Assembly: GCA_024277815.1 (NCBI GenBank) | Contig: JAJRUM010000075.1 | Coordinates: 1-46,182, forward strand | Direction of reading: 5' to 3' | Source: Gammaproteobacteria bacterium | GTDB taxonomy: Bacteria > Pseudomonadota > Gammaproteobacteria > Xanthomonadales > SZUA-36 | DNA length: 46,182 nucleotides | Part shown: piece by piece, positions 33,059-42,097 of the stretch | Layout of the letters: each line of letters starts with the position of its first letter | Position numbering within the stretch: position 1 is the stretch's first letter | Translations under genes and position numbers: made by a program | The notes under the pieces: generated by a model | The model's database searches: none | Told to the model about the DNA's origin: nothing | Seen by the model: only the letters and a program-made list of their open reading frames with translations

Positions 33059-33726
33059 TCCGGCTGTAGCGGAGCAATAAAATTGAGAATTTGCTCAATC
33101 AGTTCATCCCGATCATCCGTTTTGAACAAATGCTGAGCATGTGCATTTCCAGGGAATACCCTGATCTGTTTGGGTTCGGCCGAGGCGCTGTAAGTCGCCA
33201 TAACACGATCAAACAGACCTTCCTTTTCTGAAACCACAAAAAGCTTACCGGTTGTTTCCGAGCTGATCGCCGGCCCACCTGCAGGTGCCAGAAGCACCGC
33301 CTTTTGTACTGCAACGGGGCTTTCGCTCAAAGCGGCCAATACTGCCGCGCCACCCATACTGGCCCCGAGCACATTAATATCGGAGTAGCCCTGTTCCTTC
33401 ACGTAGGTTATTGCAGCCAGAATATCGTACTTTTTTTTAGCTGAACTGCCCGCCACGCTGTTACCGTAGCCTCTGAAATCAATGCTCAGTGCAGACACGC
33501 CTTGCCGCTGAAAAGCTTCGGCCAGAAAATACCAGCTCTCCTTATCAAATATGGCACCATGGGCGAAAATGACTACTTTGTCATTTCCCGACCTGAACAA
33601 AGAGGCCTCGATCCTGCCACCGTCCTCCGTGTCAAAATTCACCAGCTCAAATGATTCAGCATGGGCTTGCAGACTACCCGACAACATGCAGATTGTGACC
33701 AATAAGGCAATTCGGCTGAAGTTCAT
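33055..33726 (-). CDS. Exported alpha/beta hydrolase
   Basis: This 223-residue protein has a signal peptide (about 1-23, MNFSRIALLV to QAHA). Hydrolase marks are VVIFAHGAIFDK (about 51-62), LSIDFRGYGNS, nucleophile elbow VLGASMGGAAV with Ser123, and a histidine in FPGNAHAQHLF (His195 or His199). It is a small dienelactone-hydrolase-like or serine-hydrolase protein acting in the periplasm. Coupling to a cytosolic nitrilase (ATGA overlap) suggests a two-compartment route for an ester- or amide-bearing nitrile, but this is speculation. Confidence 0.85.
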   Translation of the reverse strand: MNFSRIALLVTICMLSGSLQAHAESFELVNFDTEDGGRIEASLFRSGNDKVVIFAHGAIFDKESWYFLAEAFQRQGVSALSIDFRGYGNSVAGSSAKKKYDILAAITYVKEQGYSDINVLGASMGGAAVLAALSESPVAVQKAVLLAPAGGPAISSETTGKLFVVSEKEGLFDRVMATYSASAEPKQIRVFPGNAHAQHLFKTDDRDELIEQILNFIAPLQPE

Positions 33727-33791
33727 GTGGATTCCCGTGGCACGATGGTTTTGTACGGCTTATTTTAGCTGATCTGGGCCGCTGTGTGCCT

Positions 33792-33797
33792 TATAAT
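33792..33797 (+). promoter_or_regulatory. Possible -10 element of the ETF-QO operon
   Basis: TATAAT fits the consensus and is 51 bp before the ATG at 33849. The expected -35 position (33769-33774, CTGATC) is poor, so an activator may be needed. A run of eight G residues (33802-33809) follows immediately downstream. Confidence 0.35.
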
Positions 33798-33848
33798 CGC
33801 AGGGGGGGGTAAGAAACATCAAAAAACTTGGAGCTTGCAGGAACCCGG

Positions 33849-35459
33849 ATGAGCGAAACAACGACAGAACGTGAAGTCATGGACTATGACGTTATTATCG
33901 TCGGAGCAGGCCCTGCAGGCCTGGCTTGCAGTATTCACCTGAAGCAACTGAAGCCGGATCTGATGGTTGCTGTTATTGAAAAAAGTGCAGAAATAGGTGC
34001 CCATATCCTGTCCGGTGCGGTCATTGAACCCGAACCACTGGATGAGTTGCTGCCCGGTTGGCGGGACAACCCACCGCCAATATGTATCCCGGTAGAATCT
34101 GATGAAATCTCATTACTGACCCCAACTTCCAGATTCAGACTTCCTACACCGCCCCAGCAAAAAAACCATGGCAATCTGGTGGTATCACTGGGCGCTCTGT
34201 GCGCCTGGCTGGCACCGCAGGCGGAGGCGTTGGGTGTGGATATCTTCCCGGGCTATGCCGCCTCAGGCATATACTTTGCAGACGAGGGTTCGGTCGCCGG
34301 TGTCATCATCGGTGACATGGGGGTCGATAAGCAGGGAACCCCTAAAGACACCTATATGCAAGGTATAGAGATCCATGCCCCGCTGACTGTTTTAGCCGAG
34401 GGCTGTCGCGGCCATCTCAGCAAACAGCTGATCAGTAAATTCAAGCTGGACGCCAATTCTGATCCACAGGCCTATGGCATTGGCATCAAAGAACTGTGGC
34501 GCGTTGAAGCCGGCAAATGCAAACCGGGACTGGTGCAACACAGCATCGGCTGGCCACTCGACAAGAACACTTACGGCGGCAGTTTCATTTATCACATGGA
34601 TAAAGACCGCGTGGCGGTCGGGTTTGTCTGCGCACTGGACTATGCTGACCCCGACTTCTCTCCCTTTGAAGCATTTCAGCAGTTCAAACATCACCCCAGT
34701 GTCAAACCGCTGTTCGAAGGGGGCGAAATCCTCTCCAGCGGCGCGCGGACCATCATAGAAGGTGGCGCACAATCACTGCCGACCACGGAAATGCCGGGGG
34801 CATTACTGATCGGCGATGCCGCCGGCTTGCTGAATCTGCCCAAAATCAAAGGCACACACCAGGCAATCCGCTCCGGTATGCTGGCCGCCAGCCACATTGC
34901 TGAAACGGGTAATGGAGCAGGTTTCGACAAACTGTTGCGGGCGTCGCCCATCATGCAGGAATTGCATAAAGTGCGGAATATCCGCCCCGGGTTCAATAAA
35001 GGCCTGTGGCGGGGGCTCATAACAGCAGGTATCGAAACCATTACCGCCGGCAAGCTGCCACGCACCCTGCACAACCATGCAGATTATTCTGCAACCAAAA
35101 AACTAAATGACTTTAGTGGGGTTGATCGACACTGGGTAGAACGGGACCTTGCACCACGCGACCGGTTGGCGTCGGTTTATTTTGCCGGTACCGAGCATGA
35201 CGAAGATCAACCGGTTCACTTGCAGATACTCGAACCTGATGTCTGCACCACACGTTGCAGCAAAGAATACAATAACCCCTGCACAAAATTCTGCCCGGCC
35301 AGCGTCTACGAAATGGTTGAGGATGGGAGTGCCCGTCACCTGCAAATCAATGCCGCCAATTGCGTACATTGTAAAACATGCGACATCAAGGACCCCTACC
35401 AGATCATAAACTGGGTCACGCCCGAAGGTGGCAGTGGACCCAACTATCAGAATCTCTAA
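33849..35459 (+). CDS. Electron transfer flavoprotein-ubiquinone oxidoreductase
   Basis: ETF-QO passes electrons from reduced ETF to ubiquinone in the membrane, linking acyl-CoA and amino-acid dehydrogenases to respiration. Start ATG 33849 (536 residues) has an AGGA site about 7 bases upstream; a TTG at 33828 is less likely. The FAD-binding VIIVGAGPAGLACSI begins near residue 15. LSGAVIEP and GDAAGLLNLPKIKGTHQAI follow, and the C-terminal 4Fe-4S cluster ligands are in CTTRCSKEYNNPCTKFCPA and NCVHCKTCDIKDP. The end GSGPNYQNL is typical. Length matches bacterial ETF-QO. It is followed by etfB after 28 bp. Confidence 0.95.
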   Translation: MSETTTEREVMDYDVIIVGAGPAGLACSIHLKQLKPDLMVAVIEKSAEIGAHILSGAVIEPEPLDELLPGWRDNPPPICIPVESDEISLLTPTSRFRLPTPPQQKNHGNLVVSLGALCAWLAPQAEALGVDIFPGYAASGIYFADEGSVAGVIIGDMGVDKQGTPKDTYMQGIEIHAPLTVLAEGCRGHLSKQLISKFKLDANSDPQAYGIGIKELWRVEAGKCKPGLVQHSIGWPLDKNTYGGSFIYHMDKDRVAVGFVCALDYADPDFSPFEAFQQFKHHPSVKPLFEGGEILSSGARTIIEGGAQSLPTTEMPGALLIGDAAGLLNLPKIKGTHQAIRSGMLAASHIAETGNGAGFDKLLRASPIMQELHKVRNIRPGFNKGLWRGLITAGIETITAGKLPRTLHNHADYSATKKLNDFSGVDRHWVERDLAPRDRLASVYFAGTEHDEDQPVHLQILEPDVCTTRCSKEYNNPCTKFCPASVYEMVEDGSARHLQINAANCVHCKTCDIKDPYQIINWVTPEGGSGPNYQNL

Positions 35460-35487
35460 AGACTAAATTGACAATCAAGGAAACCCC

Positions 35488-36234
35488 ATGAAAATAATGG
35501 TTGGCATCAAGCGTGTTGTAGATTACAACGTGCGCATCCGCGTCAAATCTGACGGCAGCGGTATCGACACCGATGGTGTCAAGATGAGCATCAATCCCTT
35601 CGATGAGATTGCACTCGAACAGGCACTGAGAATCCGTGAGGCGGGCCAGGCTGAGGAAGTCATTGTCATTACGGTGGGCGGCAGCGAGTGCCAGCAGCAA
35701 TTGCGCACCGGGCTTGCCATGGGGGCGGACAGGGCAATACAGGTTGATGCAGACAACAGCTTGCAACCACTGACTGTGGCGCGCACTTTTCTCAAACTGG
35801 TGGAAAAAGAGCAGCCTGGCCTGGTCATTCTGGGTAAACAGGCCATTGATGGCGATAATTCCCAGACCGGTCAGATGCTGGCAGCGCTGTGGGGCCGCCC
35901 GCAAGCCACCTTCGCCTCCGGCCTGGAGCTTTCGGGAGACACCGCGACCGTGATACGTGAAGTCGACGCCGGGCTGGAAACAATTGAGATAGATTTGCCC
36001 GCTGTAGTAACGGTGGACCTGCGTCTGAATGAGCCACGGTTTGTCAAATTGCCGGACATCATGAAAGCCAAACGCAAACCACTGGAAGTCATTTCACTGG
36101 ATGATCTGGGTGTTACAGCACAGAATGACCTGCAGGTTTCTCATTACGCACCACCCGCGGTGCGGGAGAAAGGCATCATGGTCGAAGATACGGCGCAACT
36201 TGTAGCCGAACTTAAAAACCGCGGACTGGTATAA
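35488..36234 (+). CDS. etfB: Electron transfer flavoprotein beta subunit
   Basis: This 248-residue subunit of the cytosolic ETF heterodimer binds AMP and helps accept electrons from acyl-CoA dehydrogenases. Typical parts are MKIMVGIKRVVDYNVRIRVK at the start, MSINPFDEIALEQALRIRE, VGGSECQQQLRTGLAMGADR and LGKQAIDGDNSQTGQMLAAL. PAVVTVDLRLNEPRFVKLPD and MKAKRKPLE with the ETF-beta signature follow. An AAGGAA ribosome-binding site precedes it. It is 28 bp after ETF-QO and 10 bp before etfA. Confidence 0.97.
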   Translation: MKIMVGIKRVVDYNVRIRVKSDGSGIDTDGVKMSINPFDEIALEQALRIREAGQAEEVIVITVGGSECQQQLRTGLAMGADRAIQVDADNSLQPLTVARTFLKLVEKEQPGLVILGKQAIDGDNSQTGQMLAALWGRPQATFASGLELSGDTATVIREVDAGLETIEIDLPAVVTVDLRLNEPRFVKLPDIMKAKRKPLEVISLDDLGVTAQNDLQVSHYAPPAVREKGIMVEDTAQLVAELKNRGLV

Positions 36235-36244
36235 AGGGAAAGTC

Positions 36245-37183
36245 ATGAGCAAAACATTAATCATTGCAGAACACGATGGACAGAATCTCAACCTGAGTAC
36301 CGCAAAATGTGTGGCCTGCGCCGCAAAGATTGGCAACGATATTGATGTCATAGTGATGGGTTCAGGCATCGATGGTATCAGCGCCCAGGCAGCCCGCATC
36401 GAAGGCGTCAGCACTGTTATCGCAATCGAGGCTGATGACCTGGCACAAATACTGGCGGTCAATCTTGCGGCAGAAGTCGTCGCCATGGCTGACGGCTACA
36501 GCCATATCATGGGGCCTTCGACCACTTTTGGACGCGACCTGATGCCAACAATTGCTGCACTTCTGGGTGTCAACCAGGTCAGTGATATCGCTGCCGTCAC
36601 CGGCTCGCACCAGTTCCAGCGGCCCATCTACGCCGGTAATGCGGTTGTAGACGTAGCTGCACCCGAGGGTGTCACGGTCGTAGCCACCGTGCGCACAGCT
36701 TCCTGGAAAGCCGCAGGGGATGGTGCCGGCGCAACCGTGGAGGCACGTGCCGCCAGCTCAGTTGCCAGCGATCACAGCCGCTATGTCAGCCTGCAGTCCG
36801 GCGGTGGTGAGCGACCGGACCTGCAAACTGCGACCCGGGTAGTCGCCGGTGGTCGGGCACTTGGCAGTGAGGAAGATTTTGAATTGATTTACAGCCTGGC
36901 GGATTTAATCGGCGCCGGGGCCGGGGCATCCCGCGCTGCGGTGGATGCCGGCTATTGCCCGAATGATATGCAGGTGGGCCAGACCGGCAAAATCATTTCA
37001 CCGGACCTGTACATTGCCTTTGGTATTTCCGGTGCGATCCAGCACATTACCGGCATCAAAGATGCCGGCACCATCGTGGCAGTGAATAAAGACACGGAAG
37101 CACCCATTTTCGAGGTTGCCGATATCGGCCTGGCCGCTGATTTATTCACCGTTATTCCGGAAATGAAGGCTTTGCTTGGCTAG
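36245..37183 (+). CDS. etfA: Electron transfer flavoprotein alpha subunit
   Basis: This 312-residue ETF subunit carries FAD in its C-terminal domain. The N-domain starts [20 protein letters not shown]. The FAD domain contains [36 protein letters not shown] residues ([12 protein letters not shown]), [20 protein letters not shown] and [20 protein letters not shown], then [16 protein letters not shown]. All are standard. It completes the ETF module; the last 8 bp overlap the acetoacetyl-CoA synthetase gene if the TTG start there is used. Confidence 0.97.
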   Translation: MSKTLIIAEHDGQNLNLSTAKCVACAAKIGNDIDVIVMGSGIDGISAQAARIEGVSTVIAIEADDLAQILAVNLAAEVVAMADGYSHIMGPSTTFGRDLMPTIAALLGVNQVSDIAAVTGSHQFQRPIYAGNAVVDVAAPEGVTVVATVRTASWKAAGDGAGATVEARAASSVASDHSRYVSLQSGGGERPDLQTATRVVAGGRALGSEEDFELIYSLADLIGAGAGASRAAVDAGYCPNDMQVGQTGKIISPDLYIAFGISGAIQHITGIKDAGTIVAVNKDTEAPIFEVADIGLAADLFTVIPEMKALLG

Positions 37184-39137
37184 CCCTGTGACAAAACCCC
37201 TCTGGTCGCCTGGCACGCTCCGCGTTCAACAGGCAAATATCACGCGTTTCATCAGACTCATACAGATGGAGCGCGACCCCGGGGTCACCGATTATGCCAG
37301 CCTGTATCGGTTTTCAATCGATTCGCCCAAGGCGTTCTGGCGGGCGATGTGGGAGTTTGGTGGCGTCGTTGGCGCGGCCGGTGAGCGTGAAGTTGAACAC
37401 TTCACGCAGATGCCGGGCGCTCGCTGGTTTCCGGATGCCAGCCTCAATTTCGCTGAAAATATGCTGCGCTACCGGGATGACCGTGAGGCGCTGGTATTCA
37501 GGTCAGAAACTGGCTCCGGCCAGGTCCTCAGCTACCGCCAGCTTTACCAACAGGTTGCTGCCATAGCGGCGTCACTGCGAGCCATTGGCATTGAACCGGG
37601 CGATCGTGTAGCCGGCTATATGCCCAACTTGCCGGAAACGATCATTGCCATGCTGGCCGCCACCAGCATCGGTGCCATCTGGTCGTCGTGCTCACCCGAT
37701 TTTGGCATCAACGGTGTTGTGGACAGGCTCGGGCAGATTGAACCCAGGGTTCTTTTTTGTGCAGCAGCCTATACCTACAATGGCAAGCAACACGACTGCC
37801 TGGCAAAAGCCCGGGAAATTCAGCAGCGCATCGACAGCATTCAGAAAATCATTGTTACGCCCTATGTGGACCCGGCCCCTGACCTGCAAGGCCTGAAAAA
37901 CGCCGAACTGTTCACAGCATTTGGCGACCCTGACACCACTGAAATAGAATTCACCCGCCTGCCCTTCGATCACCCGGCCTATATCCTCTACTCATCAGGT
38001 ACCACCGGGGTTCCCAAGTGCATTACGCATGGCGCAGGCGGAACGATACTGCAGCATTTGAAAGAACTGCTGCTGCACACAGACCTTAAACGCAGCGACC
38101 GGTTCTTTTACTACACCACCTGTGGCTGGATGATGTGGAACTGGATGGTCAGCGGGTTGATGGCCGGTACCACCATAGTCCTGTATGAGGGCTCACCCTT
38201 TTACCCTGGTCCTGAAGCCATGTTTGATTTTATCGATGCAATGCAAATCAACATTTTTGGTACCGGCGCCAAAGCCATATCAGCCTGGCAAAAAGCCGGG
38301 GTCAAGCCTCGCCAGAGCCATTCACTGGCTTCTTTGAACACCATACTATCGACCGGATCTCCACTCGCACCGGAAAGTTTTGATTACGTATACACAGACA
38401 TCAAAGCGGATGTTTGCCTGTCTTCTATTGCCGGAGGCACAGATATTGTTTCCTGCTTCGCCCCCGGATGCCCCACTCTGCCGGTCTACCGCGGTGAAAT
38501 TCAGTGCCTCGGTCTCGGTATGGCCGTAGAGATATTGCGCGATGATGGCAGCATTGCAGATATCAATGAAACCGGTGAGCTGTGTTGCCGGCAAAGCTTC
38601 CCTTCAATGCCCGTTTGTTTCTGGGGGGACGAAGACGGCAGCAAGTATCATGCTGCTTATTTTGAGCAGTACCCGGGTGTCTGGGCACACGGGGACTTTG
38701 CCAGGATCACCGAACATGGTGGCCTGGTGATCTTTGGACGTTCAGATGCAACATTGAACCCGGGCGGTGTGCGCATCGGTACTGCAGAAATTTACCGGCA
38801 GGTTGAAAGCCTCGAAGAGGTCATTGAGAGTATCTGTGTTGGCCAGAACTGGGACGACGATGTACGGGTCGTGTTATTCGTTGTGCTGCGCGCGGGTCTT
38901 AAACTTGATGACACCCTGAGAGGCCGTATTCGCAAGGCAGTGCGTGACAACACCACCCCCCGGCACGTACCGGCAGTCATTATTCAGGTCAGCGATATTC
39001 CCCGCACCGTTAGCGGCAAGATAGTGGAACTGGCCGTACGCAACGTCATCCACGGCCAGCCGGTCAAGAACGTGGATGCGCTGGCAAATCCCGAGGCACT
39101 TGACCTGTTTGCGAACCTGCCAGCACTGCAGTCATAG
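37176..39137 (+). CDS. Acetoacetyl-CoA synthetase
   Basis: This 653-residue adenylate-forming enzyme matches acetoacetate-CoA ligase in length and order. An N-terminal cap ([18 protein letters not shown]) is followed by [21 protein letters not shown]-motif [19 protein letters not shown] (about 270-288), [30 protein letters not shown], and [20 protein letters not shown] with the RIGTAEIY hinge. The final acetyltransferase-site lysine is in RTVSGKIVE. It makes acetoacetyl-CoA from acetoacetate and ATP. The start may be TTG 37176 (GAAGG 6 bases upstream, overlap with etfA) or GTG 37188. Its place after etfBA suggests joint expression with fatty-acid or branched-chain amino-acid breakdown. Confidence 0.94.
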   Translation: MASPVTKPLWSPGTLRVQQANITRFIRLIQMERDPGVTDYASLYRFSIDSPKAFWRAMWEFGGVVGAAGEREVEHFTQMPGARWFPDASLNFAENMLRYRDDREALVFRSETGSGQVLSYRQLYQQVAAIAASLRAIGIEPGDRVAGYMPNLPETIIAMLAATSIGAIWSSCSPDFGINGVVDRLGQIEPRVLFCAAAYTYNGKQHDCLAKAREIQQRIDSIQKIIVTPYVDPAPDLQGLKNAELFTAFGDPDTTEIEFTRLPFDHPAYILYSSGTTGVPKCITHGAGGTILQHLKELLLHTDLKRSDRFFYYTTCGWMMWNWMVSGLMAGTTIVLYEGSPFYPGPEAMFDFIDAMQINIFGTGAKAISAWQKAGVKPRQSHSLASLNTILSTGSPLAPESFDYVYTDIKADVCLSSIAGGTDIVSCFAPGCPTLPVYRGEIQCLGLGMAVEILRDDGSIADINETGELCCRQSFPSMPVCFWGDEDGSKYHAAYFEQYPGVWAHGDFARITEHGGLVIFGRSDATLNPGGVRIGTAEIYRQVESLEEVIESICVGQNWDDDVRVVLFVVLRAGLKLDDTLRGRIRKAVRDNTTPRHVPAVIIQVSDIPRTVSGKIVELAVRNVIHGQPVKNVDALANPEALDLFANLPALQS

Positions 39138-39158
39138 CAATTACCAGTAGGGCTGACT

Positions 39159-39188
39159 TGCAAACAATACGATAGCCACTGGTATTGG
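39159..39188 (+). promoter_or_regulatory. Possible promoter/operator of the metal-efflux operon
   Basis: TTGCAA (39159-39164) and TATTGG (39183-39188) are 18 bases apart, and a 6-base inverted repeat, CAATAC (39165-39170) and GTATTG (39182-39187), fills the spacer. A symmetric operator lying between -35 and -10 is how MerR-family activators work, and a MerR-type gene is at the far end of this island. The -10 is weak, which fits activation. Moderate to low confidence. Confidence 0.35.
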
Positions 39189-39218
39189 CACTATCACCTG
39201 ATGTAGACTGTGCCGCTT

Positions 39219-39560
39219 ATGAAATCACTGATCCGCCAATTGTTGATTATTTCAGTACTCTTTATGGGTACCGAAGGCGCGTGGGATATTGGCAGCGAAG
39301 CACATCCTCACGGTGACAGCTATGCGCACCAGTCAGATGTGAGTAATCCGGATACGGGTGTCCAGACAGACGCAGATCCAAACCCGCTTCCGGACGATGA
39401 TGGCAACCTTTGTGACCACTTATGTCATGGTCATATGTCAAGTATCGCTCTCGATCACAGCAATTTCTCAATGGCCGGCGCCAGTAAGTTTTACGCTTTC
39501 CACGCCACCATGATTTCCAATCGTTTCCGGGCGCCTCCCACTCCACCGCCCAACGTATAA
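39219..39560 (+). CDS. Small exported CzcI-like protein
   Basis: The start is taken at ATG 39219 (113 residues); a GTG at 39210 is in frame. A signal-like hydrophobic segment (LLIISVLFMGTEGA) is followed by an acidic, His-containing mature part with HPHGDSYAH, DDDGNLCDHLCHGHM and a Pro-rich end (RAPPTPPPNV). The CDHLCHGH cluster looks able to bind metal. Small His-rich exported proteins in front of czcCBA are known as CzcI and are thought to modulate the pump or its regulation. The family match is by position and composition only. Confidence 0.65.
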   Translation: MKSLIRQLLIISVLFMGTEGAWDIGSEAHPHGDSYAHQSDVSNPDTGVQTDADPNPLPDDDGNLCDHLCHGHMSSIALDHSNFSMAGASKFYAFHATMISNRFRAPPTPPPNV

Positions 39561-39581
39561 CCTCTGCTCCGTGACCCGGGT

Positions 39582-39597
39582 ACCTGATTTATCAGGT
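39582..39597 (+). other. Hairpin between the CzcI-like gene and czcC
   Basis: ACCTGA, loop TTTA, TCAGGT form a perfect 6-base stem in the 72-bp gap. It could be a partial terminator or attenuator, or protect the message and set the ratio between the small protein and the pump. Confidence 0.4.
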
Positions 39598-39632
39598 GCT
39601 CATTTTGATTTACTGTACCTGGAAGATAAACA

Positions 39633-40910
39633 ATGCGAATACCAAATAACGGCCTGGCGGTCCTGTTCGGCTGTCTGGCTATTACCCTGCCTGTTATGGC
39701 CTGGTCTGACGGGGACGCCGTCCCTGCCGGCGAACCAATGATAGAAACATATACCGATCCGGCACTGATAGCATTCGTGCAATCGGTAGTCGAAACAAAC
39801 CCGGGGGTGCGGGCATCACGTGCCGCACTCGAGGCCAGCAAAGCGCTGGAGTCTGCAGCCGCACGACCGCTGTATAACCCTGAAATTGAGGCCGACTATG
39901 AGAGTGCCGTAGATAAAACCTGGTCGGTTGGTATAGGCCAGACTTTTGACTGGGGCAGCAAGCGTGAAGCACGTGGGCTGGTTGCCAGCTCAGAACGGCA
40001 AGCCATTGCGGCACAGTATCTGGCAACGCGACGCACGGTTACAATTGAACTGCTCTCTGGCCTGGCCCGCTATCAAACCGGTACGGAAAGAGACGCACTG
40101 GGCACAGAGCGCGTGCAAGTCATGCGTGACTTTACTGACCTCGCCCAGCGGCGTTTTGATGCAGGTGACCTGAACCAGGTTGAAGCCGACCTGGCACTGC
40201 TGGCGTACACTGATGCACAGATCAAGAAAGCCACTGCTGCGACCAACCTTGCCGAAGCACGCCAGATTGTGCGCAACCTTACAACCAATGCCTCACCGGA
40301 CCAGTGGCCATCAATCGAAACCCGCCTGCCCCGGATTCCAACTGTTACTGATCCTCAGGCCCTGGTGCTGGCATTACCGGAGGTGATGGCGGCACAGCGA
40401 CGCGTCGATGCGGCCAACGCGCTGCTGGAATTGCGTAAACGTGAGCAGCGGCCGGACCCGACAGTAAGCCTGCGGGGAGGACGTGAAGACAGTACCAATC
40501 TGATTGGGGTCAACCTGTCGATTCCACTCTACGTTCGCAACCGGTTTCAATTTGAGACCCGTGCTGCAGCCGCTGAGCGTGACCAGGCCCAGCAGGTCAT
40601 GGATGACCTGATGCGACGCGCCTATGCCCGTTACATCAGTGCGTCCGAGCGCTACGAATATTCACGCGAGGCCTGGCAGGGTTGGGAACAGGCCGGCCAG
40701 ATCAGCCTGCAACGCCAGGGCAAGCTCTTGCAGCGCCTGTGGGAAGCCGGGGAGTTGAGTACAACAGATTTCCTGGTCCAGTTACGGCAAAACCTGGATA
40801 CCCGGGAAAGCGCCCTGGAACTCAGGCAAACAATGTGGCGAGCCTGGTTTGAGTGGCTTGCAGCATCAGGACAGGTAGACAAATGGCTGGGATTGGAGAA
40901 CACCCTGTGA
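39633..40910 (+). CDS. czcC: TolC-family outer-membrane channel of a metal efflux pump (CzcC)
   Basis: This 425-residue outer-membrane efflux protein has a signal peptide (about 1-25, MRIPNNGLAVLFG to VMAWS) and the two repeated helical hairpins of the TolC fold. Marks include NPGVRASRAALEASKALESA near 50-69, NPEIEADYESAV, RRTVTIELLSGLARY and RFDAGDLNQVEADLALLAY, a typical CzcC block. VNLSIPLYVRNRFQFE and LWEAGELSTTDFLVQLRQ follow. It forms the channel with CzcB and CzcA to expel divalent or monovalent metal across the envelope. A GGAAG site is about 9 bases before the ATG. The adaptor gene starts 38 bp after its stop. Confidence 0.92.
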   Translation: MRIPNNGLAVLFGCLAITLPVMAWSDGDAVPAGEPMIETYTDPALIAFVQSVVETNPGVRASRAALEASKALESAAARPLYNPEIEADYESAVDKTWSVGIGQTFDWGSKREARGLVASSERQAIAAQYLATRRTVTIELLSGLARYQTGTERDALGTERVQVMRDFTDLAQRRFDAGDLNQVEADLALLAYTDAQIKKATAATNLAEARQIVRNLTTNASPDQWPSIETRLPRIPTVTDPQALVLALPEVMAAQRRVDAANALLELRKREQRPDPTVSLRGGREDSTNLIGVNLSIPLYVRNRFQFETRAAAAERDQAQQVMDDLMRRAYARYISASERYEYSREAWQGWEQAGQISLQRQGKLLQRLWEAGELSTTDFLVQLRQNLDTRESALELRQTMWRAWFEWLAASGQVDKWLGLENTL

Positions 40911-40948
40911 CCGGTCAAACAAACAAATTATTTTTGGAGACGTATGTT

Positions 40949-42088
40949 ATGAGTTTTTTCAAGTTTGGAGTGCTGTGCCTGGTGCTGGCGTTGAATTCTC
41001 CGCTGGCACTGGCCGAAGAAGGTCACGATGAAGCGGGCCACGATGAGAACGCGGGTGATCACGAAGAAAGTGCGCTGGTGCTGTCCGCAGATGAGCGCAA
41101 ATCCGCTGGTGTCATTATTGACACAGTCAGGCCTCGCGCATTGTCTGAAACACTCAGGGTACCGGCTGAAATCGTTATCAATGCTTACCAGTCAACCCGC
41201 GTAACACCACGCATACAAGCCCAGGTACTGGCCCGGCATGTACAACTGGGCGACCATGTTGAGGCTGGTCAGTTGCTGGTGACGCTTTCCAGTGTCGCCA
41301 TGGCGGAGGCACAAGGTGGCCTGATCGTCTCTGACCGGGAATGGCAGCGGGTATATAAGCTGGGGCGCAAAGCCGTGGCTGAACGCCGCTACACGGAGGC
41401 GCAGGTTGCCAGGCAGCAGGCCTTCGCCAAGGTGCTGGCCTACGGAATGCAGGAGACCCAGGCCAACGCATTATTAAAGTCAGGGGATGCCACCAAGGCC
41501 ACTGGCGAATTTGATTTGCTGGCCCCGTTTGCTGGCACCGTTTTGCAGGACAACTTTATCGTCGGTGAATTAATTGAACCAGGCCGTGTTCTCTTTGATA
41601 TCAGTGACGAATCCATTTTGTGGGCAGAAGCGCGGGTAATCCCAAGCACTTTGTCCAGCATTGCGGTCGGTGCCAGTGCGCGGGTCAGCGCCAATGGCAT
41701 TGACTGGATTGAAGGCACGGTCGTACAACTGCATCACCAACTCAGTGAAACCACGCGAACCCAGGGCGTTCGCATCGCCGTTGAGAACAACGATGACCGG
41801 ATCCACCCCGGCCAGTTCGCCGAGGCAGAAATCGTCACCGGTGCCCGCTCACCGGTACTGGCGGTACCCAATGAGGCCCTGACATTGATGAAGGGCGCCC
41901 AGACCGTATTCAAGTACGAGGATGGCGTTGGCTTCCATGCCGAAGAAGTAGAGACCGGGCCCAGTATCGGCGGTTGGACTGAGATCCGCGCCGGGCTGTA
42001 TGACGGCGATGAAATCGCAGTCAGCGGTGTGTTCTACCTTAAATCATTGCTGCTCAAGTCTTCGCTCGGCGAAGGCCACGCGCACTAG
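40949..42088 (+). CDS. czcB: RND metal-efflux periplasmic adaptor (CzcB)
   Basis: ATG 40949 is chosen: it has GGAG about 10 bases upstream and gives a clean signal peptide (MSFFKFGVLCLVLALNSPLA); an upstream frame extends into czcC. The 379-residue protein has a His/Asp/Glu-rich N-terminus (EEGHDEAGHDENAGDHEE) suited to metal binding. It continues with a lipoyl domain (RIQAQVLARHVQLGDHVEAG), a helical hairpin, a second lipoyl half (FDLLAPFAGTVLQDNFIVGE), a beta-barrel and a membrane-proximal domain. It bridges CzcA and CzcC in the periplasm and can pass metal to the pump. It is 9 bp from czcA. Confidence 0.93.
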   Translation: MSFFKFGVLCLVLALNSPLALAEEGHDEAGHDENAGDHEESALVLSADERKSAGVIIDTVRPRALSETLRVPAEIVINAYQSTRVTPRIQAQVLARHVQLGDHVEAGQLLVTLSSVAMAEAQGGLIVSDREWQRVYKLGRKAVAERRYTEAQVARQQAFAKVLAYGMQETQANALLKSGDATKATGEFDLLAPFAGTVLQDNFIVGELIEPGRVLFDISDESILWAEARVIPSTLSSIAVGASARVSANGIDWIEGTVVQLHHQLSETTRTQGVRIAVENNDDRIHPGQFAEAEIVTGARSPVLAVPNEALTLMKGAQTVFKYEDGVGFHAEEVETGPSIGGWTEIRAGLYDGDEIAVSGVFYLKSLLLKSSLGEGHAH

Positions 42089-42097
42089 GAGCCGGAA

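Noticed and set aside
39186..39200. Sigma-54 promoter (TGGCAC) before the CzcI-like gene
   Set aside because: The -24 element matches, but the -12 GC element (TTGCA) is missing.
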